This document shows positions 33,862 to 45,059 of a stretch of DNA of 64,000 bases, in pieces (position 1 is the stretch's first letter; each line of letters opens with the position of its first letter). The DNA is from Paracoccaceae bacterium (GTDB lineage: Bacteria > Pseudomonadota > Alphaproteobacteria > Rhodobacterales > Rhodobacteraceae). The position numbers and the translations under genes were made by a program. The notes below the pieces were generated by a model. It was not told the DNA's origin. It did no database searches and was given only the letters and a program-made list of their open reading frames with translations. The stretch lies in NCBI GenBank assembly GCA_020446815.1, contig JAGRDY010000025.1, forward strand, positions 62,001 through 126,000, in the 5' to 3' direction.

Positions 33862-35934
33862 TCAGGATGCCGACTGCCGCGCCCGCCGCTTGAGCACCGG
33901 GCAGGTGCCCGCATCATAAAAGATCACCTGACAACGCAGGCAAAGCACGCATTCATTGGGGTTGATCCGCCCCAGAGTGTCGATCGCGCCGACGGTACAT
34001 TTCTGTTCGCACAACCTGCATTCGCGCCCGCATTGCGGCCTGCGGCGCAGCCAGTCGAAAACCTTCAGCTTGGCCGGAATTGCCAGCGCCGCGCCAAGCG
34101 GGCACAGATAGCGGCAATAGAACCGTTCGATGAACAGCCCCGCGACCAGCAAGGCCAGGACAAAGGCGACAAAGGGCCAGGACCGCATCATACGCATGGA
34201 AATGGCGGTCTTGAAGGGTTCGACCTCGGCCAGGATGAGCGCGTCCTTCATCGAATAGAAGGACAGGCCGAGGATGACGACAAAGAGCGTGTATTTTATC
34301 ACCCAGAGCCTTTCGTGCAGGGCGTGCGGCACTGCGATTTGCGGCACATTGAATCTACGCGCCACGAAATTGGTCAGTTCTTGCAACGCGCCAAAGGGGC
34401 AAAGCCAACCGCAATAGACGCCGCGCCCCAGAAAAAGCAGGCCCAGTGCCACCCCGCCCCAGAGAATGAAGATCACTGGCTCGATCAGAAAGGTTTCCCA
34501 GTGGAATCCGGTCAGAAGCGACTGGATGAAGGCCACGACCTGCACCACCGACAATTGCCCGTTGATCCCCCAACCCAGCCAAACCAGCGTGACGCTCAGA
34601 AAACCGAGCCGGACCGCCAGCCAGACCTTGGGGTTTCTGACCAGGAATTCCTGAAAGAACATGAAACCGGTCAGAATCGCCAGCATGATCGACACACCGA
34701 TCACTGACAGGCTCTTGCGCTCCCATGCCTCTTGCCAAAGCGGCAACGGGTCTGGAGGCGGCGGATGAACGAACGCGCCGGGAAGGGTATAGTCAAGCCC
34801 GATCGTCAAATAGAGGTCGTCCCCCCCCTTGGCGGGCGTACGGCGGGCATTGACCTCGACGCGGAAAGGTGCGGTAGGATCGAAAAGCGCCGTATCGACC
34901 GAAAAGATGCTGCGTTCTTTCAACTCCGGCATTCCGGCCAGAGCCAGCTTGTCGATTCTCGTATAGGCCTTTTTCACCAGCGGGAAACGGCGTCCATCCT
35001 GAATTAGCGCGATGCGGTCGAACACACCGCTTTGCCGCCAATTGGTTCCGCGGTGCGAATGAAGGCCTCGCGATCCGACAAAAAGGGCAACCTCGCCGAC
35101 GCCAAGGCTGCCGATAATCTTTGTATAAAGCTGCTCGCCCAACAGATTGCGCCCGATGGTCGGCGGGTCGACCAGCGCCACCCAGAGATCGAGGAACGGA
35201 TCATCACTTGCCGTTAACGGGATCTTGGCCGCAGCAAAAGCAGCAGCAGCCTCGTTCATGGTCACGGTCAGCCGCGTGATTGCGCCGCTGGCAAGCAGCT
35301 CGTCGACGGTTTGGGGAACAAAGCCGACCCGCTCGACCCCCTGCCCCGGCATCAAACCATAGACCAACGCCACGGTCCGCGCCGTCCGCAAGATCGAATC
35401 ACGGATCACCGCCGTTGATACCGTGGCACGCGAAATGATGTCGGGCGGGGCGGCGCCGGTTCTTTCGATCGAGCCATGCGGGTCGCGTAGGTCGACACCG
35501 GCAAACCCATCGACAAAGCGGGCAATATCCGCATCCGACAGACCCAGTGTCAGGATCGGCTCGTTGTGCCGGATCAGTACCGCACCCGAAATCACACTGT
35601 CGGCATCCACGGCCACCAGCACGTCAAGTGGCCGGCCCGAATAGCCGACCGAACCGGCAATTTCCCAGGTTGACGCGACATAGCCCACCAGCGAACCGTC
35701 CGGGTGCGTGACCTTCCAGGCAGGTGCTTTCCCATCCTGCCTTTCGATCCGCGGCTCGTCCACACCGGGAAACAACCGTGCGATCATGGCCGTATCCGGC
35801 GCGCTCGTTACCATCTCGGAATCAGGCGACAGCCAGTCCTGCGCATTCGCGGCCAGGGGCAAGGCCACCAGACCGGCGATCACGAAACCGCAAAGACGCA
35901 AAAGGGCCAGGATGCCGTTCATGCGCCGATGCAT
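33862..35934 (-). CDS. nirI: NosR/NirI family membrane flavo-iron-sulfur protein
   Basis: The 690-residue protein has a signal peptide, a periplasmic FMN-binding domain (residues 35-390), about six membrane helices and a cytoplasmic iron-sulfur end. The covalent FMN site is SRATVST (Thr171), the target of ApbE. CysPro motifs lie in the membrane part (CGWLCPFGA, CRYLCPLGAA). The C-terminus has CGRECRLCEQKC and CVLCLRC clusters. NirI is needed for nirS expression or nitrite reduction in Paracoccus; NosR has the same layout for N2O reduction. The position next to nirS supports NirI. It is divergent from nirS across an FNR-type box. Confidence 0.88.
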   Translation of the reverse strand: MHRRMNGILALLRLCGFVIAGLVALPLAANAQDWLSPDSEMVTSAPDTAMIARLFPGVDEPRIERQDGKAPAWKVTHPDGSLVGYVASTWEIAGSVGYSGRPLDVLVAVDADSVISGAVLIRHNEPILTLGLSDADIARFVDGFAGVDLRDPHGSIERTGAAPPDIISRATVSTAVIRDSILRTARTVALVYGLMPGQGVERVGFVPQTVDELLASGAITRLTVTMNEAAAAFAAAKIPLTASDDPFLDLWVALVDPPTIGRNLLGEQLYTKIIGSLGVGEVALFVGSRGLHSHRGTNWRQSGVFDRIALIQDGRRFPLVKKAYTRIDKLALAGMPELKERSIFSVDTALFDPTAPFRVEVNARRTPAKGGDDLYLTIGLDYTLPGAFVHPPPPDPLPLWQEAWERKSLSVIGVSIMLAILTGFMFFQEFLVRNPKVWLAVRLGFLSVTLVWLGWGINGQLSVVQVVAFIQSLLTGFHWETFLIEPVIFILWGGVALGLLFLGRGVYCGWLCPFGALQELTNFVARRFNVPQIAVPHALHERLWVIKYTLFVVILGLSFYSMKDALILAEVEPFKTAISMRMMRSWPFVAFVLALLVAGLFIERFYCRYLCPLGAALAIPAKLKVFDWLRRRPQCGRECRLCEQKCTVGAIDTLGRINPNECVLCLRCQVIFYDAGTCPVLKRRARQSAS

Positions 35935-35958
35935 ACAGCGACGCTCACTTTGCCCGCC

Positions 35959-35972
35959 TTAACTAAAGTCAA
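35959..35972. promoter_or_regulatory. FNR/NNR-type box between nirI and nirS
   Basis: TTAACTAAAGTCAA matches TTGAC-N4-GTCAA with one mismatch in the left half-site. It lies 62 bp before nirS and 24 bp before nirI, between divergent genes. A plausible -10 for nirS (ATGCAATAG) begins 18 bp downstream, giving a position near -41.5. Confidence 0.78.
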
Positions 35973-36004
35973 GGCCGGCCATCTTACGACATGCAATAGC
36001 CTGA

Positions 36005-37789
<1,785 letters not shown>

Positions 37790-37863
37790 ACCCGCCGCCG
37801 GGGCCGGCCCTGCCTGCCCCGGCTTGTCACCATCCAAACCGCCAGACACAAGGGGGCGCGAAA

Positions 37864-38646
37864 ATGCAACCGGGAAAGGTGTTCCTGATCGGAGCTGGCC
37901 CAGGAGACCCGGAACTGATGACCCTGCGCGCCGTGCGCTTTCTGGCGGCGGCGGATGTTGTCGTCTATGACCGCCTCGTCTCGGCCGAGATCATGGCAAC
38001 CATTCCGGGCTCTGTTCGGCAAATCCCGGTCGGAAAATCGCCCGGCTGCCATCCTGTTCCACAAGACAGTATCAGCCGGTTGCTTGCCGATCTGGCCACG
38101 GCCGGGCTGACCGTCGCGCGGCTCAAGGGGGGCGATCCGCTGATCTTCGGGCGCGGCTCGGAAGAGGCGGCTTATCTTGCGGCGCGCGGAATTGCCGTCG
38201 AATTCGCGCCGGGGATCACCGCCGCACAGGGTGCCGCATCTGCCACCGGCATCCCGCTGACCCATCGCGGCCTGGCATCCGGTGTACGGTTTGTCACCGG
38301 CCACCGGCAGGCGGGCGAGGCGCTCGACCTGGACTGGACGCGCCTTGCCGATCCCGGCACGACGCTGGTTGTCTATATGGGCAGGGCCCATATCAGGCAG
38401 ATCGCCCTCCGCCTGATGGTCGAGGGCCTTGCGGGGTCAACGCCGGTCATGGCGGTCGCAAATGCCACCACCGCCCGCGAAACGCGGCTTGTCTCGCGAC
38501 TCGACCGGCTCGTGGTCGACCTGCGCGACTGGTCCGCCGAAGGGCCGGTGCTGTTTCTCATCGGCCGGGTCGTATCGTTGCATTCCCGCGACGAATTGAT
38601 CGGCCCGACCGTGACCCAACACCTGATCCCTGCCGCCAATGCCTGA
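37864..38646 (+). CDS. nirE: Uroporphyrinogen-III C-methyltransferase NirE
   Basis: The 260-residue enzyme methylates uroporphyrinogen III to precorrin-2, the first step toward heme d1. Motifs: FLIGAGPGDPELMTLRA, VYDRLVS, LKGGDPLIFGRGSEE, GITAAQGAAS and YMGRAHIRQIA, all of the SUMT family. ATG 37864 has GGGGGCG upstream; an in-frame start at 37786 lies too close to the nirS stop and gives a poor leader. The location in the nir operon distinguishes NirE from CobA/CysG paralogues. Confidence 0.94.
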   Translation: MQPGKVFLIGAGPGDPELMTLRAVRFLAAADVVVYDRLVSAEIMATIPGSVRQIPVGKSPGCHPVPQDSISRLLADLATAGLTVARLKGGDPLIFGRGSEEAAYLAARGIAVEFAPGITAAQGAASATGIPLTHRGLASGVRFVTGHRQAGEALDLDWTRLADPGTTLVVYMGRAHIRQIALRLMVEGLAGSTPVMAVANATTARETRLVSRLDRLVVDLRDWSAEGPVLFLIGRVVSLHSRDELIGPTVTQHLIPAANA

Positions 38647-39046
38647 TAGCTTCCGGAAATCGCTCAAGCCATGTCCTCTTGCCATTTTCCCGCGAAAGAT
38701 TCACACGTCAGGGCAGGCAGGTTTCAGGTTCCTTGCGCGTCCCATTGGCCTGATGGCATATCTCGCGCTTTGCGGCGCTGCGTTGGCCGCCGATGGCACG
38801 CCCAAACCCGAGGCGCTGAAACGCCTTGTGCACCAGGATTGCGGATCCTGTCATGGCATCACGCTCAGGGGTGGGCTGGGGCCGGATATCCGGCCCGCCA
38901 GCCTGGCACGATATACGAGCGAAAGCCTGACCGCCGTGATCCTTGACGGCGTCCCCGGAACCCCGATGCCACCCTGGCGGCCGCTGATCACCGGTACCGA
39001 GGCGCAGTGGATCGCGGAATACCTGCTGACCGGGGGCACGCCGTGA
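38639..39046 (+). CDS. nirC: c-type cytochrome NirC
   Basis: The protein has 135 residues and one heme site CGSCH (C68, C71, H72), with GTPMPPWRPLI as the probable Met-ligand loop. ATG 38639 overlaps the nirE stop by 8 bp. It gives an unusually long 38-residue basic start before the hydrophobic core IGLMAYLALCGAALA. An internal ATG at 38753 would give a very short signal. NirC is a small periplasmic cytochrome that can donate electrons to NirS or serve in d1 maturation. It overlaps nirF by 4 bp. Confidence 0.88.
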   Translation: MPDSFRKSLKPCPLAIFPRKIHTSGQAGFRFLARPIGLMAYLALCGAALAADGTPKPEALKRLVHQDCGSCHGITLRGGLGPDIRPASLARYTSESLTAVILDGVPGTPMPPWRPLITGTEAQWIAEYLLTGGTP

Positions 39047-40194
39047 AACGTGCCGGCATCCTTCTGGCCCTGCTTGCGACATTGGGCCTGCCCTTGCCCG
39101 GCAATTGCGCCGGGGCAACCGGCGATCTCGGCCTTGTGGTGGAGCGTGAGACCGGGTCGCTTTTGGTCATCGACCAATCCGACCATGCCGCCATCGGCCG
39201 GATCGAGGGTCTGGGCGACCTGTCCCATGCCAGCCTCGTCTATTCGCCGGACGAACGCTTCGCGTTCGTTTTCGGGCGTGATGGCGGGCTGACCAAGGTC
39301 GATATCCTCGATCAGGCCATCGTCGGCCGCGTCATGCAGGCGGGCAATTCGATCGGCGGGGCGATTTCGGACGATGGGCGGCTGGTGGCCGTATCGAACT
39401 ACGAACCCGGCGGCGTACGGATCTTTGACACCGACACGCTGGAAATGGTCGCCGACATCCCCACCGGATCAAAAACAGTCGGCCTGGTCGACGCGCCTGG
39501 GCGGCGCTTTGTCTTCTCGCTCTGGGACAGCGGCGAAACCTGGATCGCCGATCTTTCCAAAGGCTCCCCGGCCATCACCAGAATCACCGGCATCGGCAGC
39601 AATCCCTATGACGCACTGATCACAGGCGACGGGCGTACCTACATCGCCGGTCTGTTCGGCGATGACGGCTTGACGGCGCTCGACCTCTGGCAGGATCAAC
39701 CCGCGCCTATCCATATCCTGCCCGACTATGGGCGCGAAGAGCAGGATTTGCCGGTCTACAAGATGCCGCATCTGGAAGGCTGGGCACAGGCTGCGGGCGA
39801 ATTCGTTCTGCCCGCTGTCGGGCACCATGAAGTGCTCTGGGTCGATGCCAATGACTTTCACGAAACCGGGCGGACCCAGACGCATGGCCAGCCCGTATTC
39901 GCCATGGCCCGCCCCGATGGCCGACAGGTCTGGGTCAACTTCGCCCACCCGCTGAACGATACCATCCAGATCATCGACACTTTGACCAAAAAAGTGATCC
40001 ACGAAATCAGGCCTGGCCCGGCGGTCTTGCACATGGAATTCACCCCGCGCGGGCATGAGGTATGGGTTTCCGTGCGCGATGCCGGCAAGGTCGTGGTCTA
40101 TGACACCCATACGTTCGAACAACTGGCCGAGATCGCAGCCATCAGCCCCTCGGGCATCTTCTTTACGGCGCGCGCGCACCGGACGGGGCTTTGA
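39043..40194 (+). CDS. nirF: Heme d1 biosynthesis protein NirF
   Basis: The 383-residue protein starts at GTG 39043, overlapping the nirC stop (GTGA). A signal peptide (AGILLALLATLGLPLPGNC) precedes a propeller domain with repeats such as LVYSPDERFAFVFGRDGG and AISDDGRLVAVSNYEPGG. It resembles the d1 domain of NirS without a cytochrome c domain. NirF is a dehydrogenase-like protein that acts late in heme d1 formation, in the periplasm. GNCAGATG might be read as a lipobox-like site, but this is weak. Confidence 0.94.
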   Translation: MKRAGILLALLATLGLPLPGNCAGATGDLGLVVERETGSLLVIDQSDHAAIGRIEGLGDLSHASLVYSPDERFAFVFGRDGGLTKVDILDQAIVGRVMQAGNSIGGAISDDGRLVAVSNYEPGGVRIFDTDTLEMVADIPTGSKTVGLVDAPGRRFVFSLWDSGETWIADLSKGSPAITRITGIGSNPYDALITGDGRTYIAGLFGDDGLTALDLWQDQPAPIHILPDYGREEQDLPVYKMPHLEGWAQAAGEFVLPAVGHHEVLWVDANDFHETGRTQTHGQPVFAMARPDGRQVWVNFAHPLNDTIQIIDTLTKKVIHEIRPGPAVLHMEFTPRGHEVWVSVRDAGKVVVYDTHTFEQLAEIAAISPSGIFFTARAHRTGL

Positions 40195-40197
40195 TCC

Positions 40198-41190
40198 ATG
40201 GATTTCGTCACCGACCCCGTCGACCGCTGCCTGCTGGACGACTGGCAGCGCGATCTGCCGATCACACCCCGGCCCTTCGCCGAGATCGGCGGGAAGCTCG
40301 GGTTGAGCGAAGCCGAGGTCATCAGCCGGCTCGGCCAGATGCTGGGATCCGGCCGGATCACCCGTGTCGGCGGCACCTGCGCGCCCAACATCGTTTCGGC
40401 CAGCACGCTTGCCGCCGTCGCGGCACCGCCCGAACGTGTCGAAGAGGTTGCGGCGATCATCGGGGCAGAACCCGGCGTCAACCATTCCTATCTTCGCGAA
40501 CATGATCTCAACCTCTGGTTCGTCGCAACCGGGCCCGACCGCGCCCATGTCAACATGGTCCTGACACGGATCGGGGCGCGCAGCGGGCTCAGGGTGCTGG
40601 ACTTGCCGTTGGTGCGTGCCTTCAATGTCGATCTCGGCTTTCGCATGGCAGGCGGCGGCGGCAAGCCACCCGCCCGGCGCCCGGTGGTTGGGGCCGCCAT
40701 AGAGCCCGGTGACCGCCCGATCCTGCAAGCGCTGACGAGCGGCTTGCCGCTTTGCCCGCGCCCCTTTGCCGCGGTCGCCCGCGACCTGCACCGCAGCGAA
40801 GCCGATATCCTCGCCCGTATCCGCGCATTGTCAGATGCCTCCGTGATCGCACGCCTTGGCGTCATCGTGCGCCACCGCGCCCTTGGCTGGCGCGCCAACG
40901 CGATGGTGGTTTGGGATCTGCCGAACGGGGCGATCGATCTGGCGGGCCCGCTGTTGGCCGCGCATCCCGGTGTGACGCTCTGTTATGAACGCAGACCGGT
41001 AGCGGGTATATGGCCTTACCGGCTTTATTCAATGATCCATGCCCGCAGCAGAAGCGAGGCAATGGATGTTCTTTCCGCCGCCACTGATTTGCCTGGATTA
41101 AGGGGCGTGCGACATCGCGCGCTATTTTCCATCCGGTGTTTCAAACAGACGGGGGCGCTGATATCGCTGCCAAAGGAAAGTGCCGCATGA
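40198..41190 (+). CDS. nirDL: NirD-NirL fused siroheme decarboxylase subunits
   Basis: The 330-residue protein contains two AsnC/Lrp-like modules in tandem, at about residues 1-155 and 170-325. Each has an N-terminal helix-turn-helix-like part (RPFAEIGGKLGLSEAEVISRL; RPFAAVARDLHRSEADILARI) and a ferredoxin-like RAM fold. The first holds NHSYLREHDLNLWFVATG and the second CYERRPVAGIWPYRLYSMIHA. These proteins decarboxylate siroheme to didecarboxysiroheme. Separate nirD and nirL genes exist in Pseudomonas; a fused form is known in other denitrifiers. nirG overlaps its stop. Confidence 0.92.
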   Translation: MDFVTDPVDRCLLDDWQRDLPITPRPFAEIGGKLGLSEAEVISRLGQMLGSGRITRVGGTCAPNIVSASTLAAVAAPPERVEEVAAIIGAEPGVNHSYLREHDLNLWFVATGPDRAHVNMVLTRIGARSGLRVLDLPLVRAFNVDLGFRMAGGGGKPPARRPVVGAAIEPGDRPILQALTSGLPLCPRPFAAVARDLHRSEADILARIRALSDASVIARLGVIVRHRALGWRANAMVVWDLPNGAIDLAGPLLAAHPGVTLCYERRPVAGIWPYRLYSMIHARSRSEAMDVLSAATDLPGLRGVRHRALFSIRCFKQTGALISLPKESAA

Positions 41191-41639
41191 CCATCCTCGA
41201 CGCAACCGACCGCGCGGTACTGAACCGATTGCAGGAAGATTTGCCGCTGTCGGCCCACCCCTTTGCCGAAGTCGCCCGCGAACTCGGCCTGACCGAGACC
41301 GATCTCATCTCCCGGATCGCCCGGATGAAGGATAACGGCATGATCACCCGCTTTGGGCCTTTCTTTGACGCCGAAGCAATGGGCGGCGCTTTTTGCCTAT
41401 GTGCGATGGCGGTGCCCGAGGCGCGATTCGAGATCGTCGCCGAGCAGGTCAACGCGCATCCCGAGGTGGCTCATAACTACCAACGCTGCCACAAGCTGAA
41501 CATGTGGTTCGTTCTGGCAACCGGCCACAAAAGTGCGATCACATCCGTGGCCAACAGGATTGAGACGGAAACTGGTCTGGCCGTGCTGCGTTTCCCGAAA
41601 CTTCGCGAATTCTTTATCGGCTTTCGGGTGGCGGCATGA
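41187..41639 (+). CDS. nirG: Siroheme decarboxylase subunit NirG
   Basis: The 150-residue AsnC-like protein starts at ATG 41187 inside the nirDL stop (ATGA). It has DRAVLNRLQEDLPLSAHPFA, LIARIARMKDNGMITRFGPF-like helix-turn-helix sequence, and AHNYQRCHKLNMWFVLATG in the RAM-like fold. It resembles the first half of NirDL. With NirH and NirDL it forms the complex that removes two acetate carboxyl groups of siroheme. Confidence 0.93.
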   Translation: MTILDATDRAVLNRLQEDLPLSAHPFAEVARELGLTETDLISRIARMKDNGMITRFGPFFDAEAMGGAFCLCAMAVPEARFEIVAEQVNAHPEVAHNYQRCHKLNMWFVLATGHKSAITSVANRIETETGLAVLRFPKLREFFIGFRVAA

Positions 41640-42124
41640 AAGTCGATGCAACAGACCGTCAAATCATTCTGGCAACCCAGCAGGGCCTGCCGCTCGTGCC
41701 TGCACCCTACAAGGCGGTGGCCGACCAGATCGGGTTGTCGGAAGACGCGCTTCTTGAACGCATTGCCCGTCTCAAATCCATCGGCGTGATCCGCCGGATT
41801 GCTGCCGCGCCCAATCATTACAGGCTCGGGATGACGGCCAATGGCATGACCGTCTGGGACGTCGACGATGACCTTATCGGCGAACTGGGTCCGATTGTCG
41901 GCGCGTTACCTTTCGTGACGCACAGCTACGAACGGCCCCGTGCCCTGCCCGGCTGGCCCTACAACCTTTTTGCCATGGTGCACGGCGCGCACCGCGATGA
42001 GGTCGAGGCCAAGCGCGGCGAAATCGCCCGCCTGCTTGGCGCGGCCTGCCGGGGCGGCGATATTCTGTACTCGACCCGTATCCTCAAGAAAGCCGGGCTG
42101 CGCCTGCCCCCAAAGAAAGCCTGA
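41636..42124 (+). CDS. nirH: Siroheme decarboxylase subunit NirH
   Basis: The 162-residue protein overlaps nirG by 4 bp. It has [20 protein letters not shown], the helix-turn-helix-like [20 protein letters not shown], and the substrate-side motif [20 protein letters not shown]. That motif matches the second half of NirDL. It is the partner of NirG in the decarboxylase. Confidence 0.93.
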   Translation: MKVDATDRQIILATQQGLPLVPAPYKAVADQIGLSEDALLERIARLKSIGVIRRIAAAPNHYRLGMTANGMTVWDVDDDLIGELGPIVGALPFVTHSYERPRALPGWPYNLFAMVHGAHRDEVEAKRGEIARLLGAACRGGDILYSTRILKKAGLRLPPKKA

Positions 42125-42129
42125 CCGGT

Positions 42130-43344
42130 ATGTTCCGATTGACCGAATACATGCATCAGCTCGTTCATCCGACATCCGTACGGGTCCGGCGGGGCAGCGA
42201 CGGGGTAAAGCCCGTCGTCATCTGGAACCTCACCCGGCGCTGCAATCTGCGCTGTCGGCATTGCTACACGGTTTCGGCCGACGTCGATTTTCCCGGCGAA
42301 CTGAGCCATGGGCAGGCGATGGAAACACTCGAAGATCTGGGGCGCTTCAAGATTCCCGCACTGATCCTGTCGGGGGGCGAACCGCTTGATCGCAAGGATC
42401 TGTTCCAGATCGCCGCCCGCGCGCGGGGCCTGGTGAAGATGCTGGCGCTGTCCACCAACGGGACGAAGATTCACGGGCGCAACGCTGACCGGGTGGCCGA
42501 AATCGGCTTTCATTATGTCGGCATTTCCATCGACGGGATCGGCGCCACAAATGACTGGTTTCGCGGTGTCGACGGGGCGTTTGCCGATGCTTTGCGCGGT
42601 GTGCGCGAATGCAAGGCACGCGGTATCAAGGTGGGGCTTCGTTTCACCATAACCAGCGACAATGCAAAGCACCTTCCCGACCTGATCAAGCTGTGTGACG
42701 ATGAAGGAGTGGACAAATTCTATCTCTCGCATCTTGTCTATGCCGGGCGCGGCGACAAGAACCGGGGCGAGGATGCTGCCCACAGCCCGACCCGTGCCGC
42801 GATGGACTTGCTGATCGAGCGCGCCTGGCAGGCGGCGTCCGGTGGGCGCGCGCTCGACATCGTGACGGGCAACAACGATGCCGATGCGGTCTATTTCCTC
42901 AATTGGGCCGCCCGGCATTTCGACGCCGCCAGGGTGGCACATCTGCGCGACCACCTCGAGGCCTGGGGGGGCAATTCCTCCGGGCTTGGCGTTGCCAATA
43001 TCGACACGCAGGGGCGCGTCCACCCCGATACCTACTGGTCCGATTACACCATCGGCAATGTCAAGGATCGGCCGTTTTCAGAACTCTGGACAGGCAGTGA
43101 CCCAATGCTGAGAAAGCTGCGCCTGCGCCCGCGACCTCTCAAGGGTCGCTGTGGCGCGTGCCGGCATCAGTCTGTCTGCGGCGGCAACACCCGCATCCGT
43201 GCCCTGCAACTGACCGGCGATCCCTGGGCCGAGGATCCGGCCTGCTATCTTTCCAACGCCGAGATCGGCGTAGAAGTGAACCGCAAAGTCACCGTAACGC
43301 CATTCCGGGGGAAAAGTCGTGATCCGGCGCATGATTTCCACTAG
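42130..43344 (+). CDS. nirJ: Heme d1 biosynthesis radical SAM protein NirJ
   Basis: The 404-residue enzyme removes propionate side chains from didecarboxysiroheme. The radical SAM cluster is CNLRCRHC (C38, C42, C45), followed by [16 protein letters not shown] and LSTNGTKI. The C-terminal SPASM-like region has [12 protein letters not shown] and a further Cys in AEDPACYLS. It follows nirH by 5 bp and overlaps nirN by 26 bp. Confidence 0.96.
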   Translation: MFRLTEYMHQLVHPTSVRVRRGSDGVKPVVIWNLTRRCNLRCRHCYTVSADVDFPGELSHGQAMETLEDLGRFKIPALILSGGEPLDRKDLFQIAARARGLVKMLALSTNGTKIHGRNADRVAEIGFHYVGISIDGIGATNDWFRGVDGAFADALRGVRECKARGIKVGLRFTITSDNAKHLPDLIKLCDDEGVDKFYLSHLVYAGRGDKNRGEDAAHSPTRAAMDLLIERAWQAASGGRALDIVTGNNDADAVYFLNWAARHFDAARVAHLRDHLEAWGGNSSGLGVANIDTQGRVHPDTYWSDYTIGNVKDRPFSELWTGSDPMLRKLRLRPRPLKGRCGACRHQSVCGGNTRIRALQLTGDPWAEDPACYLSNAEIGVEVNRKVTVTPFRGKSRDPAHDFH

Positions 43345-44866
43345 CGCGCTGATCCTGTTTGCGACCGCGGCACTTGCCGATCCCGCTGACGATTACGCCG
43401 AACATTGTGCCGAATGCCACGGCCCCGCGCGGCTGGGCGCGATCGGGCCGGCGCTGATCCCCGAAACGCTGGGGCGAATGCGTGGCCCCAACCTCGAAGC
43501 GGTTATCCGCGACGGGCGCCCCGCCACCCAGATGCCCGGCTTCGGGGGCGAACTGGATGCTGATCGAATCGCTGCGATCGCCGCCTATCTGCATGAGCCG
43601 CTTGCCGAAGTGCCGCAGTGGGGCGAAACCGAGATCATGGCGAGCCGCAGCCTCGCCCCCGGCTATGTGGCGGCGGACAGGCCGCAATGGGATGCCGACC
43701 CGATGAATATCACCCTGGTCGTGGAAACCGGCGATCACCATATCAGTGTGCTTGATGGCGACAGCTTCGACGTGCTCGACCGTTTTGCGACACCTTTCGC
43801 GGTTCATGGTGGCCCCAAGTTCAGCCCTGACGGGCGTTATGTCTTCGTCATGTCGCGCGACGGCTGGGTGCAAAAATACGACATCTGGTCGCTGGCCGAG
43901 GTCGGGCGTATCCGCGCCGGGCTCAACAGCCGGAACATCGCGATGAGCCATGACGGAAAATGGCTGGCGGTCGCGAATTATCTGCCGATGACGCTGACCA
44001 TCCTTTCGACCGAGGATCTGTCGGTCGCCCGCGTGATGAAAGTGATCGGCAAGAAAGGCACCCCGTCGCGCGTATCGGCGGTTTATCAGGCGCCCTCGCG
44101 GCAAAGTTTCATCCTCGCCCTGAAAGACGCACCCGAGATATGGGAGGTCGCGACCGACCCGAACGCCGACCCCGTTTATGACGGCTTCGTCCACAGCCGC
44201 GAAAAGGGCATGATCGAGGCGATCGCCTCCTCCGAGGGTCTGTTTGCCCGCCGCCGGATCGAAATCGCCCAGCCGCTCGATGACTTCTTCTTCACCCCCG
44301 ACTACCGGTTTGTGGTCGGCGCCGCCCGCGACGGGGCGCGCGCGGTTGTCGTCAATCTCAATGTCGGGCGCGAGATCGCCGAATTGCCGCTCGCCGGCCT
44401 GCCGCATCTGGGGTCTGGCATCAGCTGGATGCGCAACGGCCACCGCGTCATGGCGGTGCCGCATCTCAATGAAGCAAAACTTTCGATCATCGACACCGAT
44501 GACTGGACGGTTGTCAGGGAAATTGCCACCGACGGCCCCGGCTTCTTTCTGCGCAGCCACGAAAACACACCCTATTTCTGGGCCGATGTGTTCTTTGGCC
44601 CCAACCGCGATGCCATCCATGTGATCGACAAGCAGAGTCTCGAAATTGTCCGCACACTGCACCCCGAACCCGGCGCGACGGTCGCGCATGTCGAGTTCAC
44701 CAGGGATGGCCGCTACGCGCTTGTTTCGGTCTGGGAGGATGACGGAGCGGTGATCGTCTATGATGCCGCCACACTGGAAGAGGTGCGCCGCCTGCCGATG
44801 CGCAAACCTTCGGGCAAATACAACGTCTGGAACAAGATCAGCTTTTCCGAAGGGACAAGCCATTAA
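43319..44866 (+). CDS. nirN: Dihydro-heme d1 dehydrogenase NirN
   Basis: The 515-residue protein is a NirS paralogue: a signal peptide ([16 protein letters not shown]), a cytochrome c domain with CAECH (C30, C33, H34) and a d1-type propeller. NirN performs the last oxidation in heme d1 synthesis and passes the cofactor to NirS. I use GTG 43319, preceded by GGGGGAAA; ATG 43331 would shorten the signal by four residues. It closes the nir operon. Confidence 0.93.
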   Translation: MIRRMISTSALILFATAALADPADDYAEHCAECHGPARLGAIGPALIPETLGRMRGPNLEAVIRDGRPATQMPGFGGELDADRIAAIAAYLHEPLAEVPQWGETEIMASRSLAPGYVAADRPQWDADPMNITLVVETGDHHISVLDGDSFDVLDRFATPFAVHGGPKFSPDGRYVFVMSRDGWVQKYDIWSLAEVGRIRAGLNSRNIAMSHDGKWLAVANYLPMTLTILSTEDLSVARVMKVIGKKGTPSRVSAVYQAPSRQSFILALKDAPEIWEVATDPNADPVYDGFVHSREKGMIEAIASSEGLFARRRIEIAQPLDDFFFTPDYRFVVGAARDGARAVVVNLNVGREIAELPLAGLPHLGSGISWMRNGHRVMAVPHLNEAKLSIIDTDDWTVVREIATDGPGFFLRSHENTPYFWADVFFGPNRDAIHVIDKQSLEIVRTLHPEPGATVAHVEFTRDGRYALVSVWEDDGAVIVYDAATLEEVRRLPMRKPSGKYNVWNKISFSEGTSH

Positions 44867-44964
44867 GTCGCGCCGATCAACGCAGGGTCGCGGGCGGCCA
44901 TTGCCGGATCATCGTGCGATACTGGCTCCGCGCGCAACGGCAAACACGACGCCGACCGCGCGAT

Positions 44965-44986
44965 TGCCGCCGAATCGGGGGCGGCA
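44965..44986 (+). terminator. Possible terminator hairpin after the nir operon
   Basis: TGCCGCC at 44965-44971 can pair with GGCGGCA at 44980-44986 across an 8-base loop. It lies 99 bp after nirN. There is no T run, so intrinsic termination is uncertain. The surrounding 44867-45059 gap shows no gene. Confidence 0.35.
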
Positions 44987-45059
44987 GGTCGCGATCACTG
45001 GTATCACCAGCGGCGGGCCGGGCTGACGGGGCCAATCGGCATCCCGTCAGGCGCCGGTA

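Noticed and set aside
39469..43023. Long minus-strand frames over nirF-nirDL and nirJ
   Set aside because: Shadows of the nir operon genes, which are supported by motifs and overlapping stops and starts.
43289..44863. Minus-strand reading frame of 524 codons over nirN
   Set aside because: It mirrors the whole nirN coding region, has no ribosome binding site and no recognisable domain.
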